A DNA stretch of 64,000 nucleotides from Rhynchospora pubera (Eukaryota; Streptophyta; Magnoliopsida; Poales; Cyperaceae), in the NCBI GenBank assembly GCA_028095005.1, contig CM051462.1:170943955-171007954 (forward strand), given 5' to 3'. Under the pieces are notes generated by a model. The model ran no database searches. It saw only the letters and a program-made list of their open reading frames with translations, and was not told the DNA's origin. The position numbers and the translations under genes were made by a program. Shown here piece after piece: positions 46,313 through 58,223 of this stretch (within the stretch, counting starts at the first letter, position 1; each line of letters begins with the position of its first letter).

Positions 46313-47816
46313 TGTTGTCCCTAAAAGAGGCGGCTTAACTAAGGTTTAGCGGAAGCGATTAAGGTTTTGGACCGGTTTGGTATGAACTATCCTAACACAA
46401 TTCAATTGGTACCCAATACAAGCAAGCACACAAGCAATTCACAATGCAAGATAATAAAGAGAGAAAGAGAGAGAGAAATTGAACACGCGATGTGATTACG
46501 GAGTTCCGACCCGCTAGAAGAAGCTAGCCTTAGTCGTACGTCTCCGGGAGTTCCGCTACCACGAAAGGGCGCGCTCCGTTCAATTCCAACAAGAACGGGA
46601 CTACAACTTCGAACCGAATCACCTCGTCACAAGGACACTCGAGGCGGATCGGCCTAACTCGAATGGCACAACGGCCTCAAAGGAGAAGAGCTCTCAACCT
46701 ATTCCAACCTACACCTAGCGACAATTTCGGGACGGTGGTGTTTGAGGCTACTAAATCTCTCAAGATGGTCTAGCTATGAAAAGCTCAAGTGGGAGAGTAT
46801 CCCTATGCTAAAAGGCTCAATTCTGGTCTAATTTTGCAAAGTGAAGCCCTCTAAAGAGAGAGAACAAGGGGTGGATATATATATGGCTCGAAATGAGCAA
46901 TTCCCCAGCAAAAACAGGCCACACCGTTGTACAACGCTGCATAGCGTTATACAACGCTGGAATATGACCGTTGTAAATCTAACGGCTAGTTAATATAGCC
47001 GTTGGTCTGTCAGAGCGTTGTGCAACGCTATTTGCCGTCGCACAACGAATGAGTGTATAACCAAAGGAAAGCTCCGACAATTCCGTTGGAAATTGTCAGA
47101 GCGTTGCTTGCCACTGAATGGCGTTACACAACGTTAAAGGGAGACAAAAGAAACAACTCTGACAGGTTCAACAGAGCGTTGTACAACTCTATATACCGTC
47201 ACACAACGCTAACGTTACCCAACGCTGAAAGACGTTGTCTAACGTCACCAGAGACTTTGCATGTAAAAACAACTGTTTACATGGGTTTTACATGGGACAG
47301 CGCTGTCTGAACAGCACAGCTAACTTGGGATTTTTGTGGCGTTGTGCAACGCTATATGGCGTTGCACGATGGTACTCAGGAAATTTTCCAAGTTTTTTTT
47401 TAACTGCAGCGTTGTACAACACTACTGAGCGTTGTACAACGTTGTGAATCAGCGTTGCCTAACTCTATATAGCGTTGTGCAACGTTGATTCACAAAAGTA
47501 TGAATTTAGCTGTTCTAGCGTTGTGTGCCACTATTTAGCGTTGTACGACGCTAGGTCACTGAAAACAGGATTTTGCTGGTTTATTGAGCTTTTCGCTATC
47601 TAGACCATTTCAAGGAAAAACAAGGACTAAAGTATACCTTCTATCCTAGTCTAAACTAGCCTACAAGATCTCTAAAGACTTGATCTTGATCTTTCTTAAA
47701 GCTTTTATCCAAGTCCTCATAAATTGTATCTTCTTCCTATAAAACTCAAAGAAGATTGTTAAATGCCAAATGATATTGTTTTGTAATCGACAAACCTAGA
47801 GACGTTTAGTACAACA
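46313..47816 (-). repeat. E2 LTR, left (3' LTR)
   Basis: 1504 bp. On the minus strand, U3 spans about 47816-46890 and the TATA box ('ccatatatatatcc') is at 46873-46886. Confidence 0.95.
46920..47560 (-). promoter_or_regulatory. Palindromic AGCGTTGTNCAACGCT array in U3 of E2 LTR (left copy)
   Basis: About 16 full or partial copies of a 16-bp self-complementary word (consensus AGCGTTGTRCAACGCT) lie near 46925, 46945, 47016, 47034, 47098, 47121, 47174, 47197, 47338, 47359, 47409, 47429, 47452, 47472, 47517 and 47537. Many are paired with a 4-10 bp spacer containing 'tata' or 'act'. All lie upstream of the TATA box in the reading direction of E2. Role unknown; they may be dimer-binding sites or hairpins. 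Confidence 0.85.
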
Positions 47817-48116
47817 ATCTCCCCCTTTTGACGATTTGCAAAACAATACCATTAGTAAAGCGATTAAATTTTGGCATTTCACAAGCTTTACTACAATTCT
47901 CCCCTTTTTGTAAATCGACAAAAAGTGAAAATTGTAGCAAGCTCCCCCTAAATTTATGGCTCCCCCTTAATTTTGGAGAAAAGGAGTTGGAGAACCAATT
48001 TAGGGCACTACACAAAGTAGTATGACCAAATTTAACCTCTCAAACAAAAATAAAATAGAAATAAAGAGGCTCTCCCTAAATATTTAGCTTATAAGACCGG
48101 GGGTTAAATTTGGTAT
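47817..48116 (-). other. E2 3' untranslated interior with repeated polypurine runs
   Basis: Between the gag stop (48117) and the LTR, the minus strand has four A/G-only runs with GGGGG cores ('aagggggag' type). Only the one touching the LTR is needed as the PPT. Confidence 0.7.
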
Positions 48117-48949
48117 TTAGGCCACATTGGTTACCATACCACTAGAGGTACACACTTTTGAAACCCACTTACCTTTGGACTCACCATTTGGTTTCCTAAG
48201 TTTGCATTCCAACGAGATATGGCCATTTTGACAACAATAGTTGCAATATGCATTGGTTGGCTTAGGCATGGTAGAACCCTTGACAAAATGAGAATAGTAA
48301 TGGTCTCTAAGGTATTCGGCCTTCTTCTTAGGATAATTGGATGAGGCATTAAAATCCTTTTTGCGATCCTTTTGGAAATGTTGGGAAACATTCTTTTTGT
48401 GCCCATTGAATTGAGCTTTGTGGTTTTGAGAAGAGTGTTGCTCTTTAAATTCATAAAACCATCCATCGGGTCCTCTAAAATAAATTTTATTGGACGCCTT
48501 TGGAACAAAAACCTTCTTTTCTTGATTTTGCAAATTCTTTTCGTTTTGCACTCTAGTGTTTCTAGGTTTCCTTTGGTACATATGTGCATGACCACGAGAA
48601 TTCCTAGGTTTTTGAAATTGTGTGATTTGTGCAACTTGTTTCCCATTATTGTGTGACAAGTTCCTTTTCTTGGTTTGATAAGGCTTTTGGTAACCAAGAC
48701 CGGACTTGTCATGAGGCTTTTGACCTTTGAAAAGGTTTTTCAAATTCGTTTTAGGAACTTGGGCTAAAACCGGTTTTTTAAGTTGTTTTTCAAGCTCCTT
48801 TATTGTAGCCTCATACTCACCCATCTTAGAAGTAAGCTCATCTACCTTTGTTTTTAAGGTTTCTATGGTATCGGCTTTTCTAATCAAGGCATCATGGGTA
48901 GCATCAAGAATAGAATTCAACCTATCACAATCAGCACATTTGGTTGAAC
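48117..48949 (-). pseudogene. E2 gag, C-terminal part with CCHC zinc knuckle
   Basis: An open frame from the E3 junction down to a TAA at 48117. It starts 'TKCADCDRLNSILDATHD', continues into a predicted coiled coil ('IETLKTKVDELTSKMGEYEA') and a basic Q/N/K-rich stretch, then has a perfect CX2CX4HX4C knuckle 'CNYCCQNGHISLEC', and ends 'MVTNVA'. Copia gag proteins coat the RNA in cytoplasmic particles. This part is uninterrupted; the gene is disabled by E3 and by stops in the 5' half. Confidence 0.85.
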
Positions 48950-50715
48950 TGTTAGAGATATGTCCTAGAAGCCAATCATATTTGGCTACTTCTATGGTTT
49001 TATGTTATGGATGATTTTATATCATTTGTTCCTTGATTTATGTGTTGACAGTTCATTCAGGTTGAGGATCTGAATTATAGATCACTGTGATTCATTTAGT
49101 AGTAAATGACAACAATAAATCTAAAGCGTCCATAATCTTGATAATTAACAAGGAACATTAATTATCAATAAGATTAGTATGCAAGTTAAGTGTTGATTAA
49201 GTTCTATAAATCACAGGTTAAGAGTAACCAACTTAATTGCATATGTTTATGTTAATTGAACATAATACAGGACATGACCCAACGAAATAAATATATGGAT
49301 TGTGTTTTGGTGTCATTATTTATTTCGTTATGATTTTGATTCTAAGTTTGAGATATTTATCTTTTCCACATGATGATAGGTTCAATAAATATCGTCTACC
49401 GCTGATTCCCGATAAGGGCTGCTATACGGACGTTATTTATGTTCTCTTGAATTGTGCGGGGAAAAGTTAAATAGTCAAGAAAACCGTATGTCCCTCATTA
49501 ATTCACTTAGTGAGTGACGATATCTGTTTGGGCCCCTTGATGGAGATAGATTGTTTGCTAGCAACTGATACAATTATCTCTAGATCAAGAAACGTATAAT
49601 CTGCAAGAATGACACATTCCTATCTTGGATTATACGATGATATCGTGAGGCATAGGAATCAAAATAGAGATATATTTTATTCTCTTATGCAGGATTGAAA
49701 TATTGTAGCTGTACACTATTTATGCGAATTGGGAATCATAACGTGTTGCTAGATACCGCTTATGATTATTGGAATTAAATAGCGATTTAACTCCATGTCC
49801 AACGTAGCATAAATCCTCAAAGGGTCACACAGAATTGGTGTTTTAACCATGCTTGCATTATTTATTTATTTGCAATAATTGGTATTGCAAAATATGATGA
49901 GTTGATTAATTAATTAAATAGCGTTGTAGACCGTTATAATTAATTAAATCAAAGGGATCATATAGAAATAAATTAATGTATTATCTAATCCCTAAATAAT
50001 TATTATTAAGTTAATAATTATTTATTTTAACACATATGCATTTTATAGGGCTTTAATTAAATAGTTAATTAAAGGCCCAATAGGGATCCAAATTAAGAGC
50101 AACAATAGAGGCCATTTAATGGTTGATTAAGTGGACCCATGAGGCAAAGCAATTGGCCCATAAAGGCCTTTATTGTGGCCGGCCATGCATGGAGGTAGGT
50201 GGGGTGGCAATTTGGTAAATAGTTAGTGTGAGGTAGGTAGGGTTTGCACTCTATATAAGGATGTGGATGGTTGCAAATCCCTCTCTCTCTCTCCCACTAA
50301 CCTAGCCGCCCCCCTCCCTTGGTGTGCGCCTCCTCCCTCTCATCTCTCCCTATTGCTCATGTGTTGAGCCCTCCATTCTTCCTCAAATCAATTAGTTCAC
50401 TTGCTAGAAGATTGAGAAAGCTAGGGATTAGGCATTTCCTCCAAGTTACTAGCATAACTTGTAGAGAATTTGGTTAATACCAAGTGGACTCGAGGTGATT
50501 CGACAAGGAGGCGGGAGCTAGACGAAAGAGCAGCCACCACCTCGTTCCTAGCCGCGGTTCAAATCCCCTTGGTTACGATATCAAGGGAGGTACATCTTTG
50601 AACCCTTTTCTCTTGTGCGAATAGCTTAATACTAGTTCCTTTGTGTGTGCATGCTTAATTATGGGTAATTAATAGTAATTATCCTTGAAAATAAAAATTG
50701 TGCACTTAACTAACA
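48950..50715 (+). repeat. E3 5' LTR
   Basis: 1766 bp, TGTTAGAGATATG...CTTAACTAACA. The TATA box 'actctatataagg' is at about 50250, followed by a (ct)n-rich leader at 50280-50300. Confidence 0.97.
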
Positions 50716-52069
50716 GTGGTATCAGAGCACATGGTCGTACTTAAGCTATTTTGACACTTAATTAAGAGAAATTGGCTAATTAACGGATTAGTAGAGATGA
50801 TGCGTTTGTTTGCTGTCTGGAAATGGTATTTTCTGTGTTGTTTCGCGTTTTTCGCTTTGATAAGTTCTCTGGAAGTTTTTTCCATCTACATGAAAGTTGT
50901 AGATCTGTGGATTGTAATTCTTTTGGCGTTAGATTCACATTTTTCTGAATTAGTATGGATTTACTGTGAATAAAATGGCGACAGTGCGCAGAACCAGTTT
51001 CTGCTCGCACTGTCCTGTTTGAATGGCTTGAAAGATTTATATTTTGAATATAAGTACCAGTGTTCTATGGCTATATTTAAAGAGGACTTGAAGCTCGTTC
51101 TGAGCATGTATAAATTGTTGCATGACTTGGATTAATTTGTGGGTTTTCAAGTATGAAAAGGAAGAACTTGTCAGATCCAGTTTGTTGAGCAAATCGATTG
51201 TTCTAATAAACTGAACCAACTGAGAACTCCTTTAAAAATTCTGTTTAAATGGAGTTGTTCTATTTTGAGTTAGGATCCCAGGAAAATTAATTTCATAATT
51301 TTTCGTGGAAGTTAGGACCTTCAACTAGGTTAGAACTTTTCAATCGACTGTCTGTTCCAGTACAGAATTTGTTGATTGTTTAGTTTGTAACTCGAACCTT
51401 TTGAACTGAACTTGGTGGTTTTCTTTTCATAGATAGTTAGCCTATAGACTAAACTAGTTTTTCTATGTATATTGTATATATAAAAACTAATTAGAAGGTG
51501 GTCTAACAGACCAAATGGTTGAGAGGATAATCTGAAAATCTCATAACGGTGTTTCGTGCACTTGTAAGAGATTTGTCATTTTTGATTCTCCCAGATGGTG
51601 TAAGATCTCTTCTTGAAATTTTTACTGGTAATCACAACTATGATAAAGAGCTTAAGTAATTTATTTGAGAATTTTTGGAGACCTAAAACCTTTGTTTTTA
51701 TTGGATTCCATTAGTTACGTTTTTTAATAAATTACTGTTTTTCTAAATATTCAAACTAGTTGAAATTAATTAGAAAACTCCTTGTTTGATCTCCTTTCTG
51801 TTATGGGATGTTGAAAGAACTTTATAAATGAATTTAAACAAGTTTTGTTGTTTAAAATTGAGGATTTGTACACGGAATTTACTTATGGCAAACGATACGC
51901 AAAGATGCTTGAAAATCGTTAATTGGAAACAAAGTTCTTGTATGTGCTAACTTTGTTTTGTAGGTGGATAGTGGGTTTAGTATGGCTCAAGACTCAATGC
52001 CTTGTGGTTGTAATGAATGCATGTGTGAATGTTTGTAATGCGGCCTTTGGTGCCATTAATTAATTAATT
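50716..52069 (+). repeat. E3 leader, left arm of palindrome
   Basis: 1.35-kb untranslated leader ending in a short frame 'MAQDSMPCGCNECMC' (from about 51981) that stops at once. It is matched base for base, at roughly 96-97 percent by eye, by the inverted arm 52095-53445. Confidence 0.9.
50717..50728 (+). promoter_or_regulatory. E3 primer-binding site (initiator-Met tRNA)
   Basis: TGGTATCAGAGC begins one base after the LTR. This is the standard plant Copia PBS. The mirror copy 'gctctgatacca' sits at 53433-53444 next to the inverted LTR. Confidence 0.95.
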
Positions 52070-52094
52070 GGATTGGCACCGCAACCTAAGGACA

Positions 52095-53445
52095 AATTAA
52101 TTAATTAATGGCACCAAAGGCCGCATTACAAACATTCACACATGCATTCATTACAACCACAAGGCATTGAGTCTTGAGCCATACTAAACCCACTATCCAC
52201 CTACAAAACAAAGTTAGCACATACAAGAACTTTGTTTCCAATTAACGATTTTCAAGCATCTTTGCGTATCGTTTGCCATAAGTAAATTCCGTGTACAAAT
52301 CCTCAATTTTAAACAACAAAACTTGTTTAAATTCATTTAGAAAGTTCTTTCAACATCCCATAACAGAAAGGAGATCAAACAAGGAGTTTTCTAATTAATT
52401 TCAACTAGTTTGAATATTTAGAAAAACAGTAATTTATTAAAAACGTAACTAATGGAATCCAATAAAAGCAAAGGTTTTAGGTCTCCAAAAATTCTCAAAT
52501 AAATTACTTAAGCTCCTTATCATAGTTGTGATTACCAGTAAAAATTTCAAGAAGAGATCTTACACCATCTGGGAGAATCAAAAATGACAAATCTCTTACA
52601 AGTGCACGAAACACCGTTATGAGATTTTCAGATTATCCTCTCAACCATCTGGTCTGTTAGACCACCTTCTAAACAGTTTTTATATATACAATATACATAG
52701 AAAAACTTGCTTAATCTATAGCCTAACTATTCATGAAAAGAAAACCACCAAGTTTAGTTCAAAAAGTTCGAGTTACTAACTAAACAACCAACAAATTCTG
52801 TACTGGAACAGACTGTCGATCGAAAAGTTCTAACCTAGTTGAAGGTCCTACCTTCCACGAAAAATTATGAAATTAATTTTCCTGGAATCCTAACTCAAAA
52901 TAGAACAACTCCATTTAAACACAATTTTTAAAGGAGTTCTCAGTTGGTACAGTTTATTAGAACAATCGATTTGCTTAACAAACTGGATCTGACAAGTTCT
53001 TCCTTTTCATACTTGAAAACCCACAAATTAATCTGAGCCATGCAACAAATTTTACATGCTCAGAAAGAGCTTCAAGTCCTCTTTAAATCTAGCCATAGAA
53101 CACTGGTACTTATATTCAAAATATAAATCTTTCAAGCCATTCAAACAGGACAGTGCAAGCAGAAACTGGTTCTGCGCACTGTCGCCATTTTATTCACAGT
53201 AAATCTATACTAATTCAGAAAAATATGAATCTAACGCCAAAAGAATCACAATCCACAGATCTACAACTTGCATGTAGATGGAAAAAACTTCCAGAGATCT
53301 TATCAAAGCGAAAAACGCGAAACAACACAGAAAATACCATTTCCAGACAGCAAACAAACGCATCATCTCTACTAATCCGTTAATTAGCCAATTTCTCTTA
53401 ATTAAGTGTCAAAATAGCTTAAGTACAACCTGGCTCTGATACCAC
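52095..53445 (-). repeat. E3 inverted leader, right arm of palindrome
   Basis: The reverse complement of 50716-52069, with scattered substitutions only. The spacer between the arms (52070-52094) contains 'ggattggcaccgcaacc'. The innermost arm bases are 'ttaattaatt' tracts. Confidence 0.95.
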
Positions 53446-55206
53446 TGTTAGTTGAGTGCATAATTTTCATTTTATGATTAAATACTACTAATTATCCATA
53501 AACAATCATGCACAAACACGGATCTTGCACTAAGCCATTCACACAAGAGAGAAAGGTTCAAGGTATACCTCTCTTGAGCTAGTAATCAAGAGGCTCGAAC
53601 CGGCTAGGTTGTAGGTGGTTGTGCTCACGTCTAGCTCGCGCCTCCTTGTCGAATCACCTCGAGTCCACTTGGTATTAACCAAATCCTCTACAAGTTATGC
53701 TAGTAACTTGGAGGAAATGCCTAATCCCTAGCTTTCCCAATCTTCTAGCAAATGAACTAATTGATTTGAGGAAGAGAGGGGGCTCAACACATGAGCTAAT
53801 GGAGAGGGAGAGAAGGGAGGCGCCGGCCACAAAGAGGAGGGGGCGGCTAGGGTTTGTGGGAGAGAGAGAGAGGGGGATTTGCTACCATATACCCCTTTAT
53901 ATAGAGCTCAAACCCTACCTACTTCTCAACACCTATTTACAACTTTGCCATCCCACCTACCACATGCTATGGCCGGCCACATTATGGGCCCTTCATGGGC
54001 TATGTGCATTGCCTCTTGGGTCCACTTAATCACCTATTAAATGGCCCTTCTTGTTGCTCCCAATTTGACTCCCTATTGGGCCTTTAATTAACTATTTAAT
54101 TAAAGCCCTATTATATGCATATGTGTTGAAATAAATAATTATTAACTTAATAATAATTATTTAGGGATTAGATAATGCATTAATTTATTTCTATATGATC
54201 CCTTTGATTTAATTAATTATAACGGTCTACAACGCTATTTAATTAATTAATCAACTCATCATATTTTGCAATACCAATTATTGCAAATAAATAAATAATG
54301 CAAGCATGGTTAAAACACCAATTCTGTGTGACCCTTTGAGGATTTATGCTACGTTGGATATGGAGTTAAATCGCTATTTAAATCCAATAATCATAAGCGG
54401 TATCTAGCAACACGTTATGATTCCCAATTCGCATAAATAGTGTACAGCTACAATATTTCAATCCTGCATAAGAGAATAAAAGTATATCTCTATTTTGATT
54501 CCTATGCCTCACGATATCATCGTATAATCCAAGATAGGAATGTGTCATTCTTGCAGATTATACGTTTCTTGATCTAGAGATAATTGTATCAGTTGCTAGC
54601 AAACAATCTATCTCCATCAAGGGGCCCAAACAGATATCGTCACTCACTAAGTGAATTAATGAGGGACATACGGTTTTCTTGACTATTTAACTTTTCCCCG
54701 CACAATTCAAGAGAACATAAATAACGTCCGTATAGCAGCCCTTATCGGGAATCAGCGGTAGACGATATTTATTGAACCTATCCTCATGTGGAAAAGATAA
54801 ATATCTCAAACTTAGAATCAAAATCATAACGAAATAAATAATGACACCAAAACACAATCCATATATTTATTTCGTTGGGTCATGTCCTGTACTATGTTCA
54901 AATAACATAAACATATGCAATTAAGTTGGTTACTCTTAACCTGTGATTTATAGAACTTAATCAACACTTAACTTGCATACTAATCTTATTGATAATTAAT
55001 GTTCCTTGTTAATTATCAAGATTATGGACGCTTTAGATTTATTGTTGTCATTTACTACTAAATGAATCACAGTGATCTATAATTCAGATCCTCAACCTGA
55101 ATGAACTGTCAACACATAAATCAAGGAACAAATGATATAAAATCATCCATAACATAAAACCATAGAAGTAGCCAAAAAGATTGGCTTCTAGGACATATCT
55201 CTAACA
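53446..55206 (-). repeat. E3 inverted LTR
   Basis: 1761 bp in reverse orientation, with its own TG/CA ends and PBS. The outer ~1.1 kb (54100-55206) is almost identical to the 5' LTR. The TATA/R/U5 part (about 53470-54080) is clearly diverged, with many substitutions and small indels. Confidence 0.95.
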
Positions 55207-55227
55207 CTTGATTCTAGCGGACTTATC

Positions 55228-58130
55228 TTGAGTGTTGAGAATGACAATAGGAAACGTAAGATTTCACATGAGAATGCAACTTTGATGTGGCATTGCCGCT
55301 TAGGTCATATCAATGAGAAACGCATCAAGAGATTACAAACCGTTGGTCTCTTGGATCAATTCGCTTTCGAGCCAATTGACACATGCGAATCTTGTTTGAT
55401 GGGAAAGATGACCAAAGCGCCTTTTCCTCACAAAGGAACAAGGGCAAATGACTTATTAGACCTTGTACATACCGATGTATGCGGACCTATGAGCATTTGT
55501 GCGCGTGGTGGTTATTCATACTTCATCACATTCACCGATGATCATAGTAGATACGGGTATATCTACTTGATGCGTCACAAATCCGAATCCTTTGACAAGT
55601 TCAAAGAATTTAAGAATGAAGTTGAGAACCAACTTGGTCGAAAGATCAAGGTCTTACGATCCGATCGAGGTGGTGAGTACTTGAGCCATGAGTTTGGCAA
55701 CTATCTAAAGGAGTGTGGAATCGTTCCACAACTCACTCCACCCGGAACACCACAATGGAATGGTGTGTCCGAAAGGAGGAATCGAACTTTGCTTGACATG
55801 GTTCGATCAATGATGAGCCAAGCCGATTTGCCTATGTCCTTTTGGGGATACGCCCTTGAAACCGCAACTTTTACATTAAACCGTGTTCCATCAAAGTCCG
55901 TTGAGAAGACGCCCTATGAGCTTTGGTTTAAGAAGAAACCAAGCATGTCGTTTCTCAAGATTTGGGGTTGTGAAGCTTATGTGAAAAGGCTAGTGAGCGA
56001 TAAGCTTGGACCCAAATCGGACAAATGTCATTTCGTAGGATACCCTAAGGAAACGAAGGGTTACTACTTCTATAACCGCAACGAGAACAAGATAGTTGTT
56101 GCTCGTTATGGTGTGTTCTTGGAGAAAGAATTTCTCTCAAGAAGAAGTAGTGGGAGCAACGTGGTGATTGAAGAAATTCAAGAACCGCAACAACAAAGCA
56201 TGCCTCAAGTAGGCAATGTAGTTGTTCCCAATATGGTGCCAAATGAGGTTGCACAAAATGTGGATGCACCGAATGAGATTGTAGCCGAACCAATTCCACA
56301 AGTTGTTGTGGAAGAAGAGGTTCACGAACAAGCTCCCTCAAATGAAAACTCAAACATATCGCGAGTCGATGATGTTGAGGAAGCACCTTCACTTGAAGTT
56401 CAAGAACAAAGTCCACAAACCGTTGTGGAACAAGTTCAAGAACCTCAAACTTCTACCCTACGAAGATCGGCAAGGCCAAGTCGTCCACCTATAAGATATT
56501 TAGGTTTGCACGACGTTCTCGTTATGGAGAACGATGAGCCTTTGACCGTTGATGACATGAGAAAGAAACCCGACTCCAAGGAATGGCTAAAAGCCATGGA
56601 ATCCGAAATGCAATCCATGTATGACAACAAGGTATGGACCTTGGTTGACCTTCCCAACGGAGTAAAACCCGTTGAGAACAAGTGGATCTTTAAGAGAAAG
56701 GTCGACATGGATGGCAACTTGACCATTTACAAAGCACGACTTGTAGCGAAAGGTTACAAGCAAATTCATGGTATTGACTATGAAGAAACCTTCTCGCCCG
56801 TCGTCATGTTCAAGTCAATTCGGATCATGTTAGCAATTGCCGCATTCTATGATTATGAGATTTGGCAAATGGATGTCAAAACCGCCTTCCTAAATGGAAA
56901 TTTGGAAGAGGATGTGTATATGACACAACCCGAGTGTTTTGTGGATCCAAAGAACGCTAACAAAGTATGCAAGCTTCAACGATCCATTTATAGATTGAAG
57001 CAAGCATCAAGGAGTTGGAACAAGCGCTTTGATGAGGAAGTCAAGAAATTGAACTTCTCTCAAAGTGAAAAGGAACCTTGTGTCTACAAAAGGTTTAGTG
57101 GGAGCGTGGTTGTGTTTCTTGTTCTATATGTTGATGATATACTCTTGATCGGGAATGATATTCCCGAATTGAATGCAGTCAAGGATTCATTGAAGAAAGT
57201 GTTCTCAATGAAAGACTTGGGCGAGGCCGCCTACATCCTAGGAATCAAGATCTATAGAGATAGATCAAAGAGGATGTTAGGTTTGAGCCAAGATGCATAT
57301 ATTGACAAGGTGTTGCAAAAATACAACATGGCGAATTCCAAGAAGGGATTCTTGCCTATGTCACATGGCATTTACTTGAGCAAGACTCAAGGTCCGACAA
57401 CGGAGACAGATCGGGAGTACATGAAGCGATTCAAGTATCCATCTGTAGTCGGATCGATTATGTATGCCATGCTATGCACTCGCCCCGATGTGGCACATCC
57501 GATTAGCGTGACTAGTCGATACCAAGCCAACCCGGGCATGGCACATTGGACCGCAGTCAAGAATATCCTCAAGTATCTCAAGAGAACCAAGGAGAGCATT
57601 CTCGTTTACGGTGGAGACCAAGAGCTCGTTGTAACTGGTTACACCAATGCTAGTTTCCAAACCGATCGAGATACTCCAAATCACAGTCCGGCTTTGTATT
57701 TCTGCTTAATGGTGGTGCCGTAAGTTGGAAGAGATCCAAGCAAGATACTACGGCCGATTCCGTCACCGAAGCGGAATACTTAGCGGCTGGCGAAGCAGCA
57801 AAAGAGGCCGTATGGATCAAGGAGTTCTTGACCGAGCTAGAGGTGGTTCCAAGCATCTCGGGTCCAGTGGATATCTACTGTGACAATACGGGAGCCATAG
57901 CTCAGTCCAAGGAGCCTAGGTCTCACCAGAAGACTAGGCACATTCTACGACGATTCCATCTCATCCGTCAGTTGGTCAATGACGGATGGGTCAAGGTCAA
58001 GAAGGTGGACGGTGCCGCGAACACAGCGGACCCTCTGACAAAGCCTTTGTCTCGAGCCGGCATGAGTTGCATGTTGCATCCATGGGGATTAGGCGTATGC
58101 CTGATTGGCTTTGAGTTGTATTTTATTTAG
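55228..58130 (+). pseudogene. E3 Copia pol: integrase, RT, RNase H
   Basis: The first frame (55228-57723, 831 codons) contains the HHCC zinc domain (H22, H27, C53, C56) and the integrase DD35E triad (D83, D146, E182). A P/E-rich linker and the RT ('QMDVKTAFLNG' with D549, 'LYVDDILL' at 633-640) follow. A one-base loss near 57681 shifts RNase H into the next frame, which continues to 58130 with 'SVTEAEYLAAGEAAKEA' and 'IYCDNTGAIAQSKEP'. The first RNase H aspartate (usual DASF) reads NASF. Homology begins just upstream of the GAG-pre-integrase domain, directly after the inverted LTR; gag, knuckle and protease are absent. Non-functional alone, but integrase and RT motifs are whole. Confidence 0.95.
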
Positions 58131-58209
58131 GCGTTAGTATGAGACATGTATATTTGGATATTACATTGAGTACTATACACTGGCTAGAAGTCACTATTGA
58201 TTGACTCTA

Positions 58210-58223
58210 GGCCAAGTGGGAGA
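58210..58223 (+). promoter_or_regulatory. E3 polypurine tract
   Basis: 'aagtgggagat' directly precedes the 3' LTR and would prime plus-strand synthesis. Confidence 0.85.

Noticed and set aside
46920..47560. CRISPR-like appearance of the regularly recurring palindromic words
   Set aside because: Spacing is irregular, there are no unique spacers of fixed length, and the array lies in a plant LTR U3 with a second copy in the partner LTR.
48131..48712. 193-codon minus-strand frame overlapping the E2 gag
   Set aside because: A shadow of gag in another frame; only the gag frame has the CCHC knuckle.
48950..55206. Assembly artefact as the explanation of the palindrome
   Set aside because: The arms differ by many substitutions and indels, which a mis-join of one sequence would not create; long reads should still confirm.
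56045..56416. Antisense open frames across E3 pol
   Set aside because: The sense frame carries integrase and RT motifs; the antisense frames have none.
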